A stretch of DNA of 64,000 nt from Streptomyces mobaraensis (GCF_020099395.1 NZ_CP083590.1:6262001-6326000); one strand, 5' to 3'; counted from the first letter of the stretch, positions 22,028 to 38,666 are shown. Program-made: numbers and translations. The notes: generated from the letters alone by a model not told the origin.

Positions 22028-22031
<4 letters not shown>
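20847..22031 (+). CDS. aroC: chorismate synthase
   Basis: 394 residues from TTG 20847 with AAGAGGAG a few bases upstream. Converts EPSP to chorismate with reduced FMN, the last common step to aromatic amino acids and many secondary metabolites. Family signatures: [11 protein letters not shown] at the start, [43 protein letters not shown] and [17 protein letters not shown]. aroK overlaps the stop by 4 bases. Preceded by a 222-bp gap holding short near-repeats. Confidence 0.96.
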
Positions 22032-24109
<2,078 letters not shown>

Positions 24110-24135
24110 GTGGAGCGTCTGGGTTGAGGGGGTAG

Positions 24136-24306
24136 GGTGCCCCGGTCCCGCCCTTTCACCGTTTCTTGCGGGGGCTCCGCCCCCGCACCCCCGGCGGGCT
24201 GAAATCAGCCTGTCCGGCGTTTGAGGACGAGCGGCGAAGCCGCGAAAAGGGGGTCTGGGGCGCAGCCCCAGGAATCGGCGAAGGGGCGGGACCGGGGCAC
24301 CCCCCG
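24136..24306. repeat. composite palindromic repeat, copy B
   Basis: Bounded by perfect 17-base inverted arms GTGCCCCGGTCCCGCCC and GGGCGGGACCGGGGCAC. Inside are TTCACCGTTTCTTGCGGGGG, a CCCCCGCACCCCC segment, GTCCGGCGTTTGAGGAC, GAGCGGCGAAGCCGCG and CTGGGGCGCAGCCCCAG. It follows aroQ and ends 36 bases before the kinase start. Compared with copy A it lacks the left half of the central palindrome. Confidence 0.85.
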
Positions 24307-24342
24307 CCACACGACCCACCGCACGAGACGGAGTGCCACCGG

Positions 24343-24963
24343 ATGCAGTACCCAGTGGGACAGCCGCTGCCGCCCACCCACCCTCCGATGCCCTTGGACC
24401 CCGCCACCGCACCCGTCGCGGTGCTCCTGATCGGTCCGGCCGGAGCGGGGAAGACCACGGCGGCGCGGCACTGGGCCGACACCCGCCGGGCGCCCACGGC
24501 GCACATCAGCCTGGACGACGTCCGGGAGTGGGTGCGGGCCGGTTTCGCCGACCCGCAGGCCGGGTGGAACGAGCGGTCCGAGGCCCAGTACCGGCTGGCC
24601 CGCCGCACCTGCGGCTTCGCCGCCCGGAACTTCCTGGCCAACGGCATCTCCTGCATCCTCGACGACGCGGTCTTCCCGGACCGGCCCGCCGTCGGCCTGG
24701 GCGGCTGGAAGCGGCACGTCGGCCCGGGCCTGCTGCCCGTCGTCCTGCTGCCGGGGCTCGATGTGGTGCTGGAGCGCAACGCCGAGCGGCGAGGCAACCG
24801 GCGGCTGGGCGACGAGGAGGTGGCGCGCATCCACGGGCGGATGGCCGGCTGGTACGGCTCCGGGCTGCCGATCATCGACAACTCGCAGCAGGACGTGGCC
24901 ACCACGGCGCGGCTCATCGACGAGGCCGTGGCCCGCTCCTTCGCCACTCCGCCGGCCTGGTAG
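24343..24963 (+). CDS. P-loop kinase-like ATP-binding protein
   Basis: 206 residues from ATG 24343. Walker A is LLIGPAGAGKTTAARHWAD (about residues 29-47). LDDVREWVRAGFADPQ, a Walker-B-like ISCILDDAVFPD and a C-terminal ERNAERRGNRRL lid with arginines resemble AAA_33-type small-molecule kinases. The N-terminus is a Pro-rich tail (YPVGQPLPPTHPPMP). The substrate cannot be assigned. It lies alone between repeat B and the M24 peptidase. Confidence 0.75.
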   Translation: MQYPVGQPLPPTHPPMPLDPATAPVAVLLIGPAGAGKTTAARHWADTRRAPTAHISLDDVREWVRAGFADPQAGWNERSEAQYRLARRTCGFAARNFLANGISCILDDAVFPDRPAVGLGGWKRHVGPGLLPVVLLPGLDVVLERNAERRGNRRLGDEEVARIHGRMAGWYGSGLPIIDNSQQDVATTARLIDEAVARSFATPPAW

Positions 24964-25036
24964 CCGCACCGCGCGCCGCACCCCGGTCGGACGCGCCGGA
25001 GCGGCCGGTTCCGGCCGCCGAACGTACGCTCGGGGC

Positions 25037-26143
25037 ATGTCCGACGTGTACGCGGCGCGCCGTTCACGGCTGCTGGAGCGGTGCCTGGCGAGCGGGAGCG
25101 AGGCCGCGCTGGTCACCGGCGCGGCCAACGTCCGCTACCTCGCCGGCCATGCCCCGGCCGACGCCGCCCTGCTGGTCGGGCCCGTCCACGACGTGCTGCT
25201 CTGCGCCTCCGACCCGTTCGACGCCGCGTCGGCCGCCCGGCCCGCCGGCGATCTGCGCGTCTTCGTCCTGCCCGGCACGGAGGGCGACCCGGCGGTCGCG
25301 GGCGCGGAGCGGGCCGCCGCGGCCGGGGCCGGCTCGCTGGCGGTGGAGGAGCACCACCTGACCGTACGCCGCCACCGTGCCCTGGGGGCCGTCGCGCCGG
25401 GGCTGCGGCTGGACGACCTGGGGCCGGCCGTGGAGCAGCAGCGGCTGGTGAAGGACGAGGAGGAGATCTCCTGTCTGCGGATCGCCGCCGAGATCGCCGA
25501 CCAGGCGCTGGGGGAGCTGCTGGAGTCCATCCTCGTCGGCCGCACCGAGCGGCACCTCGCCCTGGAGCTGGAGCGCCGCCTGGTGGACCACGGCGCGTCC
25601 GGGCCGGCGTTCCCCACCTCGGTGGGGACCGGGCCCGACTCCGGGCTGGCCGGGCACGTACCCTCGGACCGGCGGGTGGAGGAGGGTGACTTCCTCTCGG
25701 TCTGCCTGGGTGCCGACTACCGCGGCTACCACAGCGAGATCGCCCGTACCTTCGTCATCGGCACCTCTCCGGCGGACTGGCAGATCGAGCTGTACGAGCA
25801 GGTCTTCGCGGCCCAGCGGGCCGGCCGGGAGGCGCTGTTGCCGGGGACGCCGTACCGGGACGTGGACCGCGCGGCACGGCGCGTCCTGGAGGCCGCGGGC
25901 CACGGCGACCGGCTCGGTCCGCGCATCGGGCACGGGGTCGGACTCGAAAACGGCGAGGACCCTCGGCTCGCGCCCGCGGCCATGGGTAAACTGGACGCTT
26001 GCGTGCCGGTCACCGTAGATCCGGGGGTTCACCTCCCGGGGCGGGGCGGCGTCCGGATCGATGACACGCTCGTCGTCCGCCCCGAGGCGGACGGCGGTCC
26101 CGAGCTACTCACCATCACGACCAAGGAGCTGCTCGCGCTGTAG
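25037..26143 (+). CDS. M24 (Xaa-Pro aminopeptidase-like) family protein with altered metal site
   Basis: 368 residues from ATG 25037; a TACGCT hexamer ends 6 bases upstream, hinting at a leaderless message. The N-terminal creatinase-like domain is followed by the pita-bread fold. The usual metal ligands D, D, H, E, E appear altered: FLSVCLGADYRGYHSEIARTF has Cys and Glu where the family has Asp and Asp, GHGVGLENGED lacks the second His, and VTVDPGVH / VRIDDT have Asp where Glu is expected. Only the GHG histidine is intact. It precedes efp, as a normal pepP does in many actinobacteria. Activity is doubtful; a changed metal or substrate is possible. Confidence 0.85.
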   Translation: MSDVYAARRSRLLERCLASGSEAALVTGAANVRYLAGHAPADAALLVGPVHDVLLCASDPFDAASAARPAGDLRVFVLPGTEGDPAVAGAERAAAAGAGSLAVEEHHLTVRRHRALGAVAPGLRLDDLGPAVEQQRLVKDEEEISCLRIAAEIADQALGELLESILVGRTERHLALELERRLVDHGASGPAFPTSVGTGPDSGLAGHVPSDRRVEEGDFLSVCLGADYRGYHSEIARTFVIGTSPADWQIELYEQVFAAQRAGREALLPGTPYRDVDRAARRVLEAAGHGDRLGPRIGHGVGLENGEDPRLAPAAMGKLDACVPVTVDPGVHLPGRGGVRIDDTLVVRPEADGGPELLTITTKELLAL

Positions 26144-26191
26144 CGCGTGCCTCTTCGGGGTCGCAGCTTCAGTCCAGGAGATTCCGCAACC

Positions 26192-26758
26192 GTGGCTTCC
26201 ACGAACGACCTCAAGAACGGCATGGTGCTCAAGCTCGAAGGCGGCCAGCTCTGGTCCGTCGTCGAGTTCCAGCACGTCAAGCCCGGCAAGGGCCCCGCCT
26301 TCGTCCGCACGAAGCTCAAGAACGTGCTCTCCGGCAAGGTGGTGGACAAGACCTTCAACGCCGGTGTGAAGGTCGAGACGGCCAACGTCGACAAGCGCGG
26401 TATGCAGTTCTCGTACATGGACGGCGAGTACTTCGTCTTCATGGACATGGACACGTACGACCAGCTGCACATCGACCGCAAGACCGTCGGTGACGCCGCC
26501 AACTTCCTGATCGAGGGCTTCGAGGCCGTCGTCGCGCAGAACGAGGGCTCGGTCCTCTACGTCGAGCTGCCGGCCGCCGTCGAGCTCACCATCGAGCACA
26601 CCGACCCGGGCGTCCAGGGCGACCGCTCCACCGGTGGCACCAAGCCCGCCAAGCTGGAGACCGGCTACGAGATCCAGGTCCCGCTGTTCATCAGCACGGG
26701 CGAGAAGATCAAGGTCGACACGCGTACCGGCGATTACCTCGGCCGGGTGAACAGCTAA
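26192..26758 (+). CDS. efp: translation elongation factor P
   Basis: 188 residues from GTG 26192 (CCAGGAG upstream). Relieves ribosome stalling at polyproline. The loop lysine lies in [17 protein letters not shown]. Three OB/KOW-type domains and the EF-P signature ([34 protein letters not shown]) are complete. No efpA-like modifying enzyme is seen nearby. nusB starts two bases after the stop. Confidence 0.97.
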   Translation: MASTNDLKNGMVLKLEGGQLWSVVEFQHVKPGKGPAFVRTKLKNVLSGKVVDKTFNAGVKVETANVDKRGMQFSYMDGEYFVFMDMDTYDQLHIDRKTVGDAANFLIEGFEAVVAQNEGSVLYVELPAAVELTIEHTDPGVQGDRSTGGTKPAKLETGYEIQVPLFISTGEKIKVDTRTGDYLGRVNS

Positions 26759-26760
26759 CC

Positions 26761-27189
26761 GTGGCCGCCCGCAGCAACTCCCGGAAGCGCGCCTTCCAGA
26801 TCCTCTTCGAGGCCGACCAGCGAGAGGCGTCCGTGCTGGACGTCCTCGCCGACTGGATCCGGCACTCGCGCTCGGACGACCGGCAGCCGCCGGTCAACGA
26901 GTACACGATGCAGCTGGTCGAGGGCTACGCCGAGCACGTCGCCCGGATCGACGAGCTGATCGAGACCTACGCGGTCGACTGGGACCTGGACCGGATGCCG
27001 GCCGCCGACCGGAACATCGTCCGGCTCGGGGCCTACGAGCTCATCTGGGAGGACGGGACCCCCGACGCGGTGGCGATCGACGAGGCGGTGCAGCTCGCCA
27101 AGGAGTTCTCCACCGACGAGTCGCCGGCCTTCATCAACGGCCTGCTCGGCCGGTTCAAGGAGCTCAAGCCGGGCATCCGCCGGGCCTGA
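26761..27189 (+). CDS. nusB: transcription antitermination factor NusB
   Basis: 142 residues from GTG 26761, directly behind efp. Binds boxA RNA with S10 in rRNA antitermination. The start (AARSNSRKRAFQILFEADQRE), the middle (DWDLDRMPAADRNIVRLGAYELIW) and the end (PAFINGLLGRFKELKPGIR) match NusB. Last gene of this operon. Confidence 0.95.
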   Translation: MAARSNSRKRAFQILFEADQREASVLDVLADWIRHSRSDDRQPPVNEYTMQLVEGYAEHVARIDELIETYAVDWDLDRMPAADRNIVRLGAYELIWEDGTPDAVAIDEAVQLAKEFSTDESPAFINGLLGRFKELKPGIRRA

Positions 27190-27214
27190 CGCGCCACGAC
27201 CGCCACATCGACAA

Positions 27215-27260
27215 ACCGCCAGGGGGCGGGGAACCGGAAGGTTCCCCGCCCCCTGGCGGT
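27215..27260. terminator. strong bidirectional terminator between nusB and bldD
   Basis: Perfect 21-base arms (ACCGCCAGGGGGCGGGGAAC.. and its complement) around a GGAA loop, between the convergent nusB and bldD genes. Confidence 0.9.
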
Positions 27261-27292
27261 GGTGCGTACGGACCTGCATTCAAGCCGAAGGG

Positions 27293-27793
27293 CTACGCGT
27301 CCTCGTGCTGCACGGCGCGGCGCGCATCCGCGTCGAGCACGCCCCAGCTGATCAGCTGCTCGGTGAGCACCGAGGGCGACTGGTCGTAGATCACGGCGAG
27401 GGTGCGCAGGTCGTCCTGGCGGATCGACAGCACCTTGCCGTTGTAGTCGCCGCGCTGGCTCTGGATGGTCGCCGCGTAACGCTGGAGCGGGCCCGCCTTC
27501 TCGGCCGGGACGTGGGCGAGGCGCTCCAGGTCCAGGACCAGCTTCGGCGGGGGCTCGGCCGCGCCACCGGGCGTGGTGCCGGGCAGCAGCTCCTGGACGG
27601 GCACCCCGTAGAAGTCGGCCAGCTCGGCAAGGCGCTGCACGGTCACGGCACGGTCGCCGCGCTCGTACGAGCCCACCACCACGGCCTTCCAGCGGCCCTG
27701 GGACTTCTCCTCGACACCATGGAGTGAGAGGCCCTGCTGGGTGCGGATGGCGCGGAGCTTGGCCCCGAGCTGTTTGGCGTATTCGCTGGACAT
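27293..27793 (-). CDS. bldD: developmental master repressor BldD
   Basis: 166 residues from ATG 27793 (GGGGAG 4 bases upstream). With cyclic-di-GMP it dimerises and represses sporulation genes during vegetative growth. The N-terminal HTH_3 domain (EYAKQLGAKLRAIRTQQGLSLHGVEEKSQGRWKAVVVGSYERGDRAV) and the C-terminal c-di-GMP signature RGD-x8-RQDD (RGDYNGKVLSIRQDD) are both intact, so ligand binding should be normal. A BldD-type operator lies in its own upstream region (27856-27870), consistent with autoregulation. Its presence strongly marks the genome as Streptomyces-like. Confidence 0.98.
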   Translation of the reverse strand: MSSEYAKQLGAKLRAIRTQQGLSLHGVEEKSQGRWKAVVVGSYERGDRAVTVQRLAELADFYGVPVQELLPGTTPGGAAEPPPKLVLDLERLAHVPAEKAGPLQRYAATIQSQRGDYNGKVLSIRQDDLRTLAVIYDQSPSVLTEQLISWGVLDADARRAVQHEDA

Positions 27794-27840
27794 AAAGCTC
27801 CCCGGACGCGGTATCAATGTGCGGCTCTGCCGCGTGGCTG

Positions 27841-27870
27841 GTAACTCACTGTGAGGTTACGCAGCGTAAT
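27841..27870. promoter_or_regulatory. BldD operator region (autoregulatory)
   Basis: GTTACGCAGCGTAAT at 27856-27870 fits the BldD box TNACNC(A/T)GNGTNA on the minus strand. It is abutted by a second inverted repeat GTAACTCACTGTGAGGTTAC (27841-27860). Both lie 48-77 bases upstream of the bldD start, between bldD and pyrR. Confidence 0.75.
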
Positions 27871-27991
27871 CTGGCTTCGTCAAGCCGAATGGTCCACGGC
27901 TTCCGCCGTCAGGGGCCGCGGCCGGAGCACCCCCGGACGGCTGATACTGTGGGACACGCAATTCCGACGTCCTTTAACGTCCGTCCTGTGA

Positions 27992-28597
<606 letters not shown>

Positions 28598-28685
28598 CAG
28601 CCTCCCCGTACGGGTCCCTACCCCGGACCCGCGACGCCGCACGCCCGGCCGTCCTCACGCACACCCTCAACCACGGAGCATCCGG

Positions 28686-29720
28686 ATGCTGCACCTCTCC
28701 GGGGGGAGCCCCCGTACCCGCGGCCACCTCGTCTCGGCCGCCGACCTCAGCCGCGACGACGCCGTCCTCATCCTCGACACCGCCGAGGAGATGGCCCGCG
28801 TCGCGGACCGGCCGATCAAGAAGCTGCCGACCCTGCGCGGCCGGACCGTCGTCAACCTCTTCTTCGAGGACTCGACGCGGACCCGCATCTCCTTCGAGGC
28901 CGCCGCCAAGCGGCTCTCCGCCGACGTCATCAACTTCTCCGCCAAGGGCTCCTCGGTCTCCAAGGGCGAGTCCCTGAAGGACACCGCGCTCACCCTGGAG
29001 GCGATGGGCGCCGACGCCGTCGTCATCCGCCACCACGACTCCGGCGCCCCGCACCGGCTGGCCACCTCCGGCTGGATCAACGGCTCGGTGGTGAACGCCG
29101 GCGACGGCACCCACGAGCACCCCACCCAGGCCCTGCTGGACGCCTTCACCCTGCGCCGCCGCCTGGTCGGCCCTGACGCCGGGATCGGCAAGGACCTGGA
29201 CGGCCGCCGGATCACGGTCGTCGGCGACATCCTGCACAGCCGCGTCGCCCGGTCCAACGTCCACCTGCTCACCACGCTGGGCGCGGAGGTCACTCTCGTC
29301 GCACCGCCCACCCTGGTGCCCATCGGCGTCGAGCACTGGCCCTGCGAGGTCTCCTACGACCTGGACGCGGTGCTCCCCAAGTCCGACGCCGTGATGATGC
29401 TGCGCGTCCAGCGCGAGCGGATGAACGCCGCGTTCTTCCCCACCGAGCGCGAGTACGCGCGCCGCTACGGCCTCGACGGCCAGCGGATGGGGAGGATGCC
29501 CGAGGACGCGATCGTCATGCACCCGGGTCCGATGAACCGCGGCATGGAGATCACCGCCGAGGTCGCCGACTCCCGCCGCTGCACGGCGGTCGAGCAGGTC
29601 ACCAACGGCGTCTCCATCCGGATGGCCGTCCTCTACCTGCTGCTCGGCGGCTCGGAGTCCGCCGTCGGCTCGGAGTCCGCCGCCACGAACACGAACACCC
29701 GCACCGAGGAGAACAAGTAA
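28686..29720 (+). CDS. pyrB: aspartate carbamoyltransferase catalytic subunit
   Basis: 344 residues from ATG 28686. Condenses carbamoyl phosphate with aspartate. [13 protein letters not shown] binds carbamoyl phosphate and [18 protein letters not shown] is the family signature. The N-terminus [21 protein letters not shown] is longer than usual and is coded by a GGGGGGAGCCCCCGTACC palindrome. A hydrophilic C-terminal tail ([22 protein letters not shown]) also adds length. The stop overlaps pyrC (TAATG). Confidence 0.95.
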   Translation: MLHLSGGSPRTRGHLVSAADLSRDDAVLILDTAEEMARVADRPIKKLPTLRGRTVVNLFFEDSTRTRISFEAAAKRLSADVINFSAKGSSVSKGESLKDTALTLEAMGADAVVIRHHDSGAPHRLATSGWINGSVVNAGDGTHEHPTQALLDAFTLRRRLVGPDAGIGKDLDGRRITVVGDILHSRVARSNVHLLTTLGAEVTLVAPPTLVPIGVEHWPCEVSYDLDAVLPKSDAVMMLRVQRERMNAAFFPTEREYARRYGLDGQRMGRMPEDAIVMHPGPMNRGMEITAEVADSRRCTAVEQVTNGVSIRMAVLYLLLGGSESAVGSESAATNTNTRTEENK

Positions 29721-31012
29721 TGCCCCAGATCCTTATCCGCGGTGCCAAGGTGCTCGGCGGCCCCGCCCAGGACGTCCTGATCGACGGCGAGACCATCGCC
29801 CGCGTCGGCAACGGCATCGAGGCCGACGGCGCGACCGTGATCGAGGCCGACGGCAAGGTCCTGCTGCCCGGCCTGGTCGACCTGCACACCCACCTCCGCG
29901 AGCCCGGCCGCGAGGACTCCGAGACCGTCCTCACCGGCACCCGCGCCGCCGCCGTCGGCGGCTACACCGCCGTGCACGCCATGGCCAACACCTTCCCGGT
30001 CGCCGACACCGCCGGCGTCGTCGAGCAGGTCTGGCGGCTCGGCAAGGAGTCCGGCTACTGCGACGTGCAGCCCGTCGGCGCCGTCACCGTCGGCCTGGAG
30101 GGCAAGAAGCTCGCTGAGCTCGGCGCCATGCACGACTCCGCCGCCGGCGTCCGGGTCTTCTCCGACGACGGCAAGTGCGTGGACGACGCCGTGATCATGC
30201 GGCGCGCCCTGGAGTACGTGAAGGCGTTCGACGGCGTCGTCGCCCAGCACGCCCAGGAGCCGCGGCTTACCGAGGGCGCCCAGATGAACGAGGGCGTCGT
30301 CTCCGCGGAGCTGGGTCTGGGCGGCTGGCCGGCCGTCGCCGAGGAGTCGATCATCGCCCGCGACGTGCTGCTCGCCGCTCACGTCGGCTCCCGCCTGCAC
30401 GTCTGCCACCTCTCGACGGCCGGCTCGGTGGAGATCGTCCGCTGGGCCAAGTCCAAGGGCTGGAACGTCACCGCCGAGGTCACCCCGCACCACCTGCTCC
30501 TCACCGACGAGCTCGTCCGCTCGTACAACCCCGTCTACAAGGTGAACCCGCCGCTGCGCACCGAGGCCGACGTCATGGCCCTGCGCGAGGCGCTCGCCGA
30601 TGGGACGATCGACTGCGTGGCCACCGACCACGCCCCGCACCCGCACGAGGACAAGGACTGCGAGTGGGGCGCCGCGGCCATGGGCATGGTGGGCCTGGAG
30701 ACCGCTCTCTCGGTCGTCCAGCACACCATGGTCGAGACCGGCCTGCTGGACTGGGCGGGCGTCGCCGACCGGATGTCCTTCACCCCGGCCCGCATCGGCC
30801 GCCTCGCCGGACACGGCCGGCCCGTGGCCGCCGGTGAGCCCGCCAACCTCACCCTGGTCGATTCCGCTTACCGTGGTGTCGTGGACCCCGCGGGCTTCGC
30901 CTCCCGCAGCCGCAACACCCCCTACGAGGGCCGCGAGCTGCCGGGGCGCGTCACCCACACCTTCCTGCGGGGCCGGGCGACGGTCGCCGACGGGAAGCTG
31001 ACGGGAATCTGA
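29720..31012 (+). CDS. pyrC: dihydroorotase
   Basis: 430 residues; ATG 29720 overlaps the pyrB TAA. Zinc amidohydrolase closing carbamoyl aspartate to dihydroorotate. DLHTHLREPGREDSET (HxH), HVCHLSTAGSVEIVR and TDHAPHPHEDKDCEWGAAAMGMVGLET hold the metal and substrate residues. A type I dihydroorotase of normal length. Confidence 0.96.
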   Translation: MPQILIRGAKVLGGPAQDVLIDGETIARVGNGIEADGATVIEADGKVLLPGLVDLHTHLREPGREDSETVLTGTRAAAVGGYTAVHAMANTFPVADTAGVVEQVWRLGKESGYCDVQPVGAVTVGLEGKKLAELGAMHDSAAGVRVFSDDGKCVDDAVIMRRALEYVKAFDGVVAQHAQEPRLTEGAQMNEGVVSAELGLGGWPAVAEESIIARDVLLAAHVGSRLHVCHLSTAGSVEIVRWAKSKGWNVTAEVTPHHLLLTDELVRSYNPVYKVNPPLRTEADVMALREALADGTIDCVATDHAPHPHEDKDCEWGAAAMGMVGLETALSVVQHTMVETGLLDWAGVADRMSFTPARIGRLAGHGRPVAAGEPANLTLVDSAYRGVVDPAGFASRSRNTPYEGRELPGRVTHTFLRGRATVADGKLTGI

Positions 31013-31013
31013 C

Positions 31014-31601
31014 GTGACACCTTTGATCACCAACCTCGCGATCTCCAACCTCGCGGACGAGCAGAAGTCGCAGGCCGTCACCGACTGGGCGGCGCGCGCC
31101 GGCTGGGTCGTGGGTCTGCTGCTCTTCATCGCGCTCCTCTACTGGCTGATGCGCGAGGGCTGGAAGTGGCGCGGCACGCTCCAGGGCGACCTGCCCCCGC
31201 TGCCCGCCGTCCCGGAGGAGCCGGGCCCGGCCCGGCTCACCCTCAGCGGCCGCTACCACGGCTCCACCACCGCCGGACAGTGGCTGGACCGCATCGTCGC
31301 CGGGGGCCTCGGCACCCGCAGCCGCGCCGAGCTCACCCTCACCGAGGAGGGCGTGAGCGTGCTGCGCCCCGGCGCCACGGACTTCCTGATCCCCGCCGAC
31401 GCCGTACGCGGCGCCCGCCTCGACAAGGGCATCGCCGGCAAGGTCCTCACCGAGGGCGGCCTGCTGGTGATCACCTGGCAGCACGGCGACCGGCTGATCG
31501 ACTCGGGCTTCCGGGCCGATCGTGTGGCGGAGCACCCGGCCTGGGTCGAGGAGCTCACCACCCCGCAGAACCTGAACAGCACGACGGAAGGCGCACGATG
31601 A
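31014..31601 (+). CDS. PH-like domain membrane protein of the pyr operon
   Basis: 195 residues from GTG 31014, one base after pyrC. One N-terminal transmembrane helix ([24 protein letters not shown]) precedes a beta-rich PH-like domain (about residues 70-180: [34 protein letters not shown]). A protein of this kind sits between pyrC and carA in many actinobacteria. Function unknown; position alone suggests a link to pyrimidine synthesis at the membrane. Confidence 0.82.
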   Translation: MTPLITNLAISNLADEQKSQAVTDWAARAGWVVGLLLFIALLYWLMREGWKWRGTLQGDLPPLPAVPEEPGPARLTLSGRYHGSTTAGQWLDRIVAGGLGTRSRAELTLTEEGVSVLRPGATDFLIPADAVRGARLDKGIAGKVLTEGGLLVITWQHGDRLIDSGFRADRVAEHPAWVEELTTPQNLNSTTEGAR

Positions 31602-32747
31602 CGACCTCGCACCCGGGGAACCCCTCGCAGAGGAAAGGGGCGCTTCCCGCCGTACTCGTCCTGGAGGACGGCCGCGTCTTCCGCGGCCGGGCCTACGGGG
31701 CCGTGGGCACCACCTTCGGCGAGGCCGTGTTCTCCACCGGCATGACCGGCTACCAGGAGACCCTCACCGACCCCTCGTACCACCGCCAGGTGGTCGTGAT
31801 GACCGCCCCGCACGTCGGCAACACCGGCGTCAACGACGAGGACCCCGAGTCGTCCCGCATCTGGGTGGCCGGCTACGTGGTCCGCGACCCCGCCCGCACC
31901 CCGTCGAACTGGCGCTCGCGCCGCTCCCTCGACGAGGAGCTGGAGCGCCAGGGCGTCGTCGGGATCAGCGGCATCGACACCCGCGCCCTCACCCGCCACC
32001 TGCGCGAGCGCGGCGCCATGCGGGTCGGGATCTTCTCCGGCGCGACCCTGCCGGGCGAGGACGCCATGCTGGAGCGGGTGCGGCAGGCCCCGGAGATGGC
32101 GGGCGCGGACCTCTCCGCCGAGGTCGCCACCAAGGAGACCTACGTCGTCCCGGCCGTCGGCGAGCGGAAGTACACCGTCGCCGCGATCGACCTGGGCATC
32201 AAGGGCATGACCCCGCACCGGATGGCCGAGCGCGGCATAGAGGTCCACGTGCTGCCCGCCACCGCGACCGTCGAGGACGTCTACGCGGTCGACCCGGACG
32301 GCGTGTTCTTCTCCAACGGCCCGGGCGACCCGGCCACCGCCGACCACCCGGTCGCGGTGATGCGGGCGGTGCTGGAGCGGAAGACCCCGCTCTTCGGCAT
32401 CTGCTTCGGCAACCAGATCCTCGGCCGCGCGCTGGGCTTCGGCACCTACAAGCTGAAGTACGGCCACCGCGGCATCAACCAGCCCGTGCAGGACCGGACG
32501 ACCGGCAAGGTCGAGGTCACCGCGCACAACCACGGCTTCGCCGTCGACGCCCCGCTCGACGGGCCGGCCGACACCCCCTACGGCCGCGTCGAGGTCTCCC
32601 ACGTCTGCCTCAACGACGACGTGGTCGAGGGGCTCCGGCTGCTCGACCGGCCGGCCTTCAGCGTCCAGTACCACCCCGAAGCCGCAGCGGGCCCGCACGA
32701 CGCGGCCTACCTGTTCGACCGCTTCGTCTCCCTGATGGAGGGCCAGC

Positions 32748-32755
<8 letters not shown>
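31598..32755 (+). CDS. carA: carbamoyl-phosphate synthase small subunit
   Basis: 385 residues; ATG 31598 overlaps the previous TGA. Glutamine amidotransferase half of CPSase. Nucleophile Cys in [16 protein letters not shown] and His-Glu in [13 protein letters not shown]. The N-terminal half ([42 protein letters not shown]) is the CPSase small-chain domain. Overlaps carB by 8 bases. Confidence 0.97.
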
Positions 32756-36059
<3,304 letters not shown>

Positions 36060-36063
36060 GACG

Positions 36064-36097
36064 CGGAGGGGGACACCGGGAGGTGTCCCCCTCTCCG
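36064..36097 (+). terminator. terminator after carB
   Basis: Hairpin CGGAGGGGGACACC / GGGA / GGTGTCCCCCTCTCCG, 4 bases downstream of the carB stop. Confidence 0.8.
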
Positions 36098-36138
36098 TAA
36101 GCCCTCCGTCCCCTTCTCTGCTGCCCAGAAGGCCCGAA

Positions 36139-37250
<1,112 letters not shown>

Positions 37251-37254
<4 letters not shown>

Positions 37255-38114
37255 CTCCCGTGCCCCCCCTGGAGCCCTTCGGCGCCCGCCTGCGCCGCGC
37301 CATGGACGAACGCGGCCCGCTCTGCGTCGGCATCGACCCGCACGCCGCCCTGCTCTCCGCCTGGGGCCTCGGCGACGACATCGCGGGCCTGGAGCGGTTC
37401 GCGCGCACCACCGTGGAGGCGCTGGCCGACCGAGTGGCCGTCCTCAAGCCCCAGTCCGCCTTCTTCGAGCGCTTCGGCTCGCGCGGCATCGCCGTCCTGG
37501 AGCGGGCCGTCGCCGACGCCCGCGCCGCCGGCGCCCTGGTGCTGATGGACGCGAAGCGCGGCGACATCGGCTCCACCATGGCCGCCTACGCCGAGACCTA
37601 CCTCGACCCCGCCGCGCCGCTCTTCTCCGACGCGGTCACCGTCAGCCCGTACCTCGGCTACGGCGCCCTGCGTCCCGCGCTGGACCTGGCCCGCTCGACC
37701 GGCACCGGCGTCTTCGTGCTCGCCCTCACCTCCAACCCGGAGGGCGCCGAGGTGCAGCACGCGCTCCGCGCGGACGGGCGGAGCGTCGCCGCGACGATGC
37801 TGGACCACCTCCGCGCCGAGAACGCCGACGCCGCCCCGATGGGCTCCTTCGGCGCGGTCGTCGGGGCCACGCTCGCCGGCGGGCTCGCCGCGGCCGGCGT
37901 CGATCCGGCCATCGGCGGCCCGCTGCTCGCCCCCGGCATCGGCGCCCAGGGCGCCACCGCGGCGGACCTGCCGAAGGTCTTCGGCGCGGCGGTCCGGGAC
38001 GTCGTCCCCAACGTGAGCCGGGGCGTGCTCCGGCACGGACCCGACGTCGCGGCCCTGCGGGAGAGCGCGGAGCGGTTCGCGGACGAGGTGCGGGAGGCGG
38101 TCGGCGCGGGCTGA
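37251..38114 (+). CDS. pyrF: orotidine 5'-phosphate decarboxylase (type 2)
   Basis: 287 residues from GTG 37251, overlapping pyrD. Final step to UMP. The type 2 active site [17 protein letters not shown] and the N-terminal [19 protein letters not shown] fit the longer actinobacterial/proteobacterial family. pyrE is not in this window, as is usual in Streptomyces. Confidence 0.95.
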
Positions 38115-38153
38115 TCTCGGCGTCCTGTCGCGATTTCCCCGGCCGCTATGTCC

Positions 38154-38191
38154 GAAAAAGTCCTGGTCGAGCAAGGCTGACCAGGACTTTT
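38154..38191 (+). terminator. terminator after pyrF
   Basis: AAAAAGTCCTGGTC / GAGCAAGGCT / GACCAGGACTTTT, an unusually A/T-flanked hairpin 40 bases past the pyrF stop. Confidence 0.75.
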
Positions 38192-38265
38192 CCGCTGTTC
38201 TCGCTGACTGGAGCGGGATCGGCCGCTAGTCTCCGACAAGAGCGAACGTGCAAGCGCGTTGCTCG

Positions 38266-38294
38266 TTGCTCCCCAGGTGTGGGCCGACTAGGTT
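38266..38294 (+). promoter_or_regulatory. probable sigma-HrdB promoter of the sIHF gene
   Basis: TTGCTC (38266-38271), a 17-base spacer and TAGGTT (38289-38294), about 47 bases before the GTG start. A second TTGCTC lies 7 bases upstream of the first. Confidence 0.5.
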
Positions 38295-38340
38295 CTCACC
38301 GGTCCTTATCCGACAGTTCGACATCCGAGGTGACGTAGGC

Positions 38341-38664
38341 GTGGCTCTTCCGCCCCTTACCCCTGAACAGCGCGCAGCCGCGCTCGAAAAGGCCGCCGCG
38401 GCTCGCCGGGCCCGCGCCGAGGTCAAGAATCGGCTCAAGCACTCCGGCGCCTCGCTGCACGACGTGATCAAGCAGGGCCAGGAGGACGACGTCATCGGCA
38501 AGATGAAGGTCAGCGCCCTCCTGGAGAGCCTGCCCGGCGTGGGCAAGGTCCGCGCCAAGCAGATCATGGAGCGGCTCGGGATCTCCGAGAGCCGCCGTGT
38601 CCGCGGGCTCGGTACGAACCAGATCGCGGCTCTTGAGCGGGAGTTCGGCAGCACCGCGGCCTGA
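38341..38664 (+). CDS. sihF: integration host factor, actinobacterial type (sIHF)
   Basis: 107 residues from GTG 38341. The frame extends upstream, but the family N-terminus [35 protein letters not shown] fixes the start. Nucleoid-associated DNA-binding protein with a long N-terminal helix and a helix-two-turn-helix ([25 protein letters not shown]); required for normal sporulation and antibiotic output in Streptomyces and essential in mycobacteria (mIHF). Monocistronic with its own promoter; gmk starts 39 bases downstream. Confidence 0.95.
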   Translation: MALPPLTPEQRAAALEKAAAARRARAEVKNRLKHSGASLHDVIKQGQEDDVIGKMKVSALLESLPGVGKVRAKQIMERLGISESRRVRGLGTNQIAALEREFGSTAA

Positions 38665-38666
38665 CG

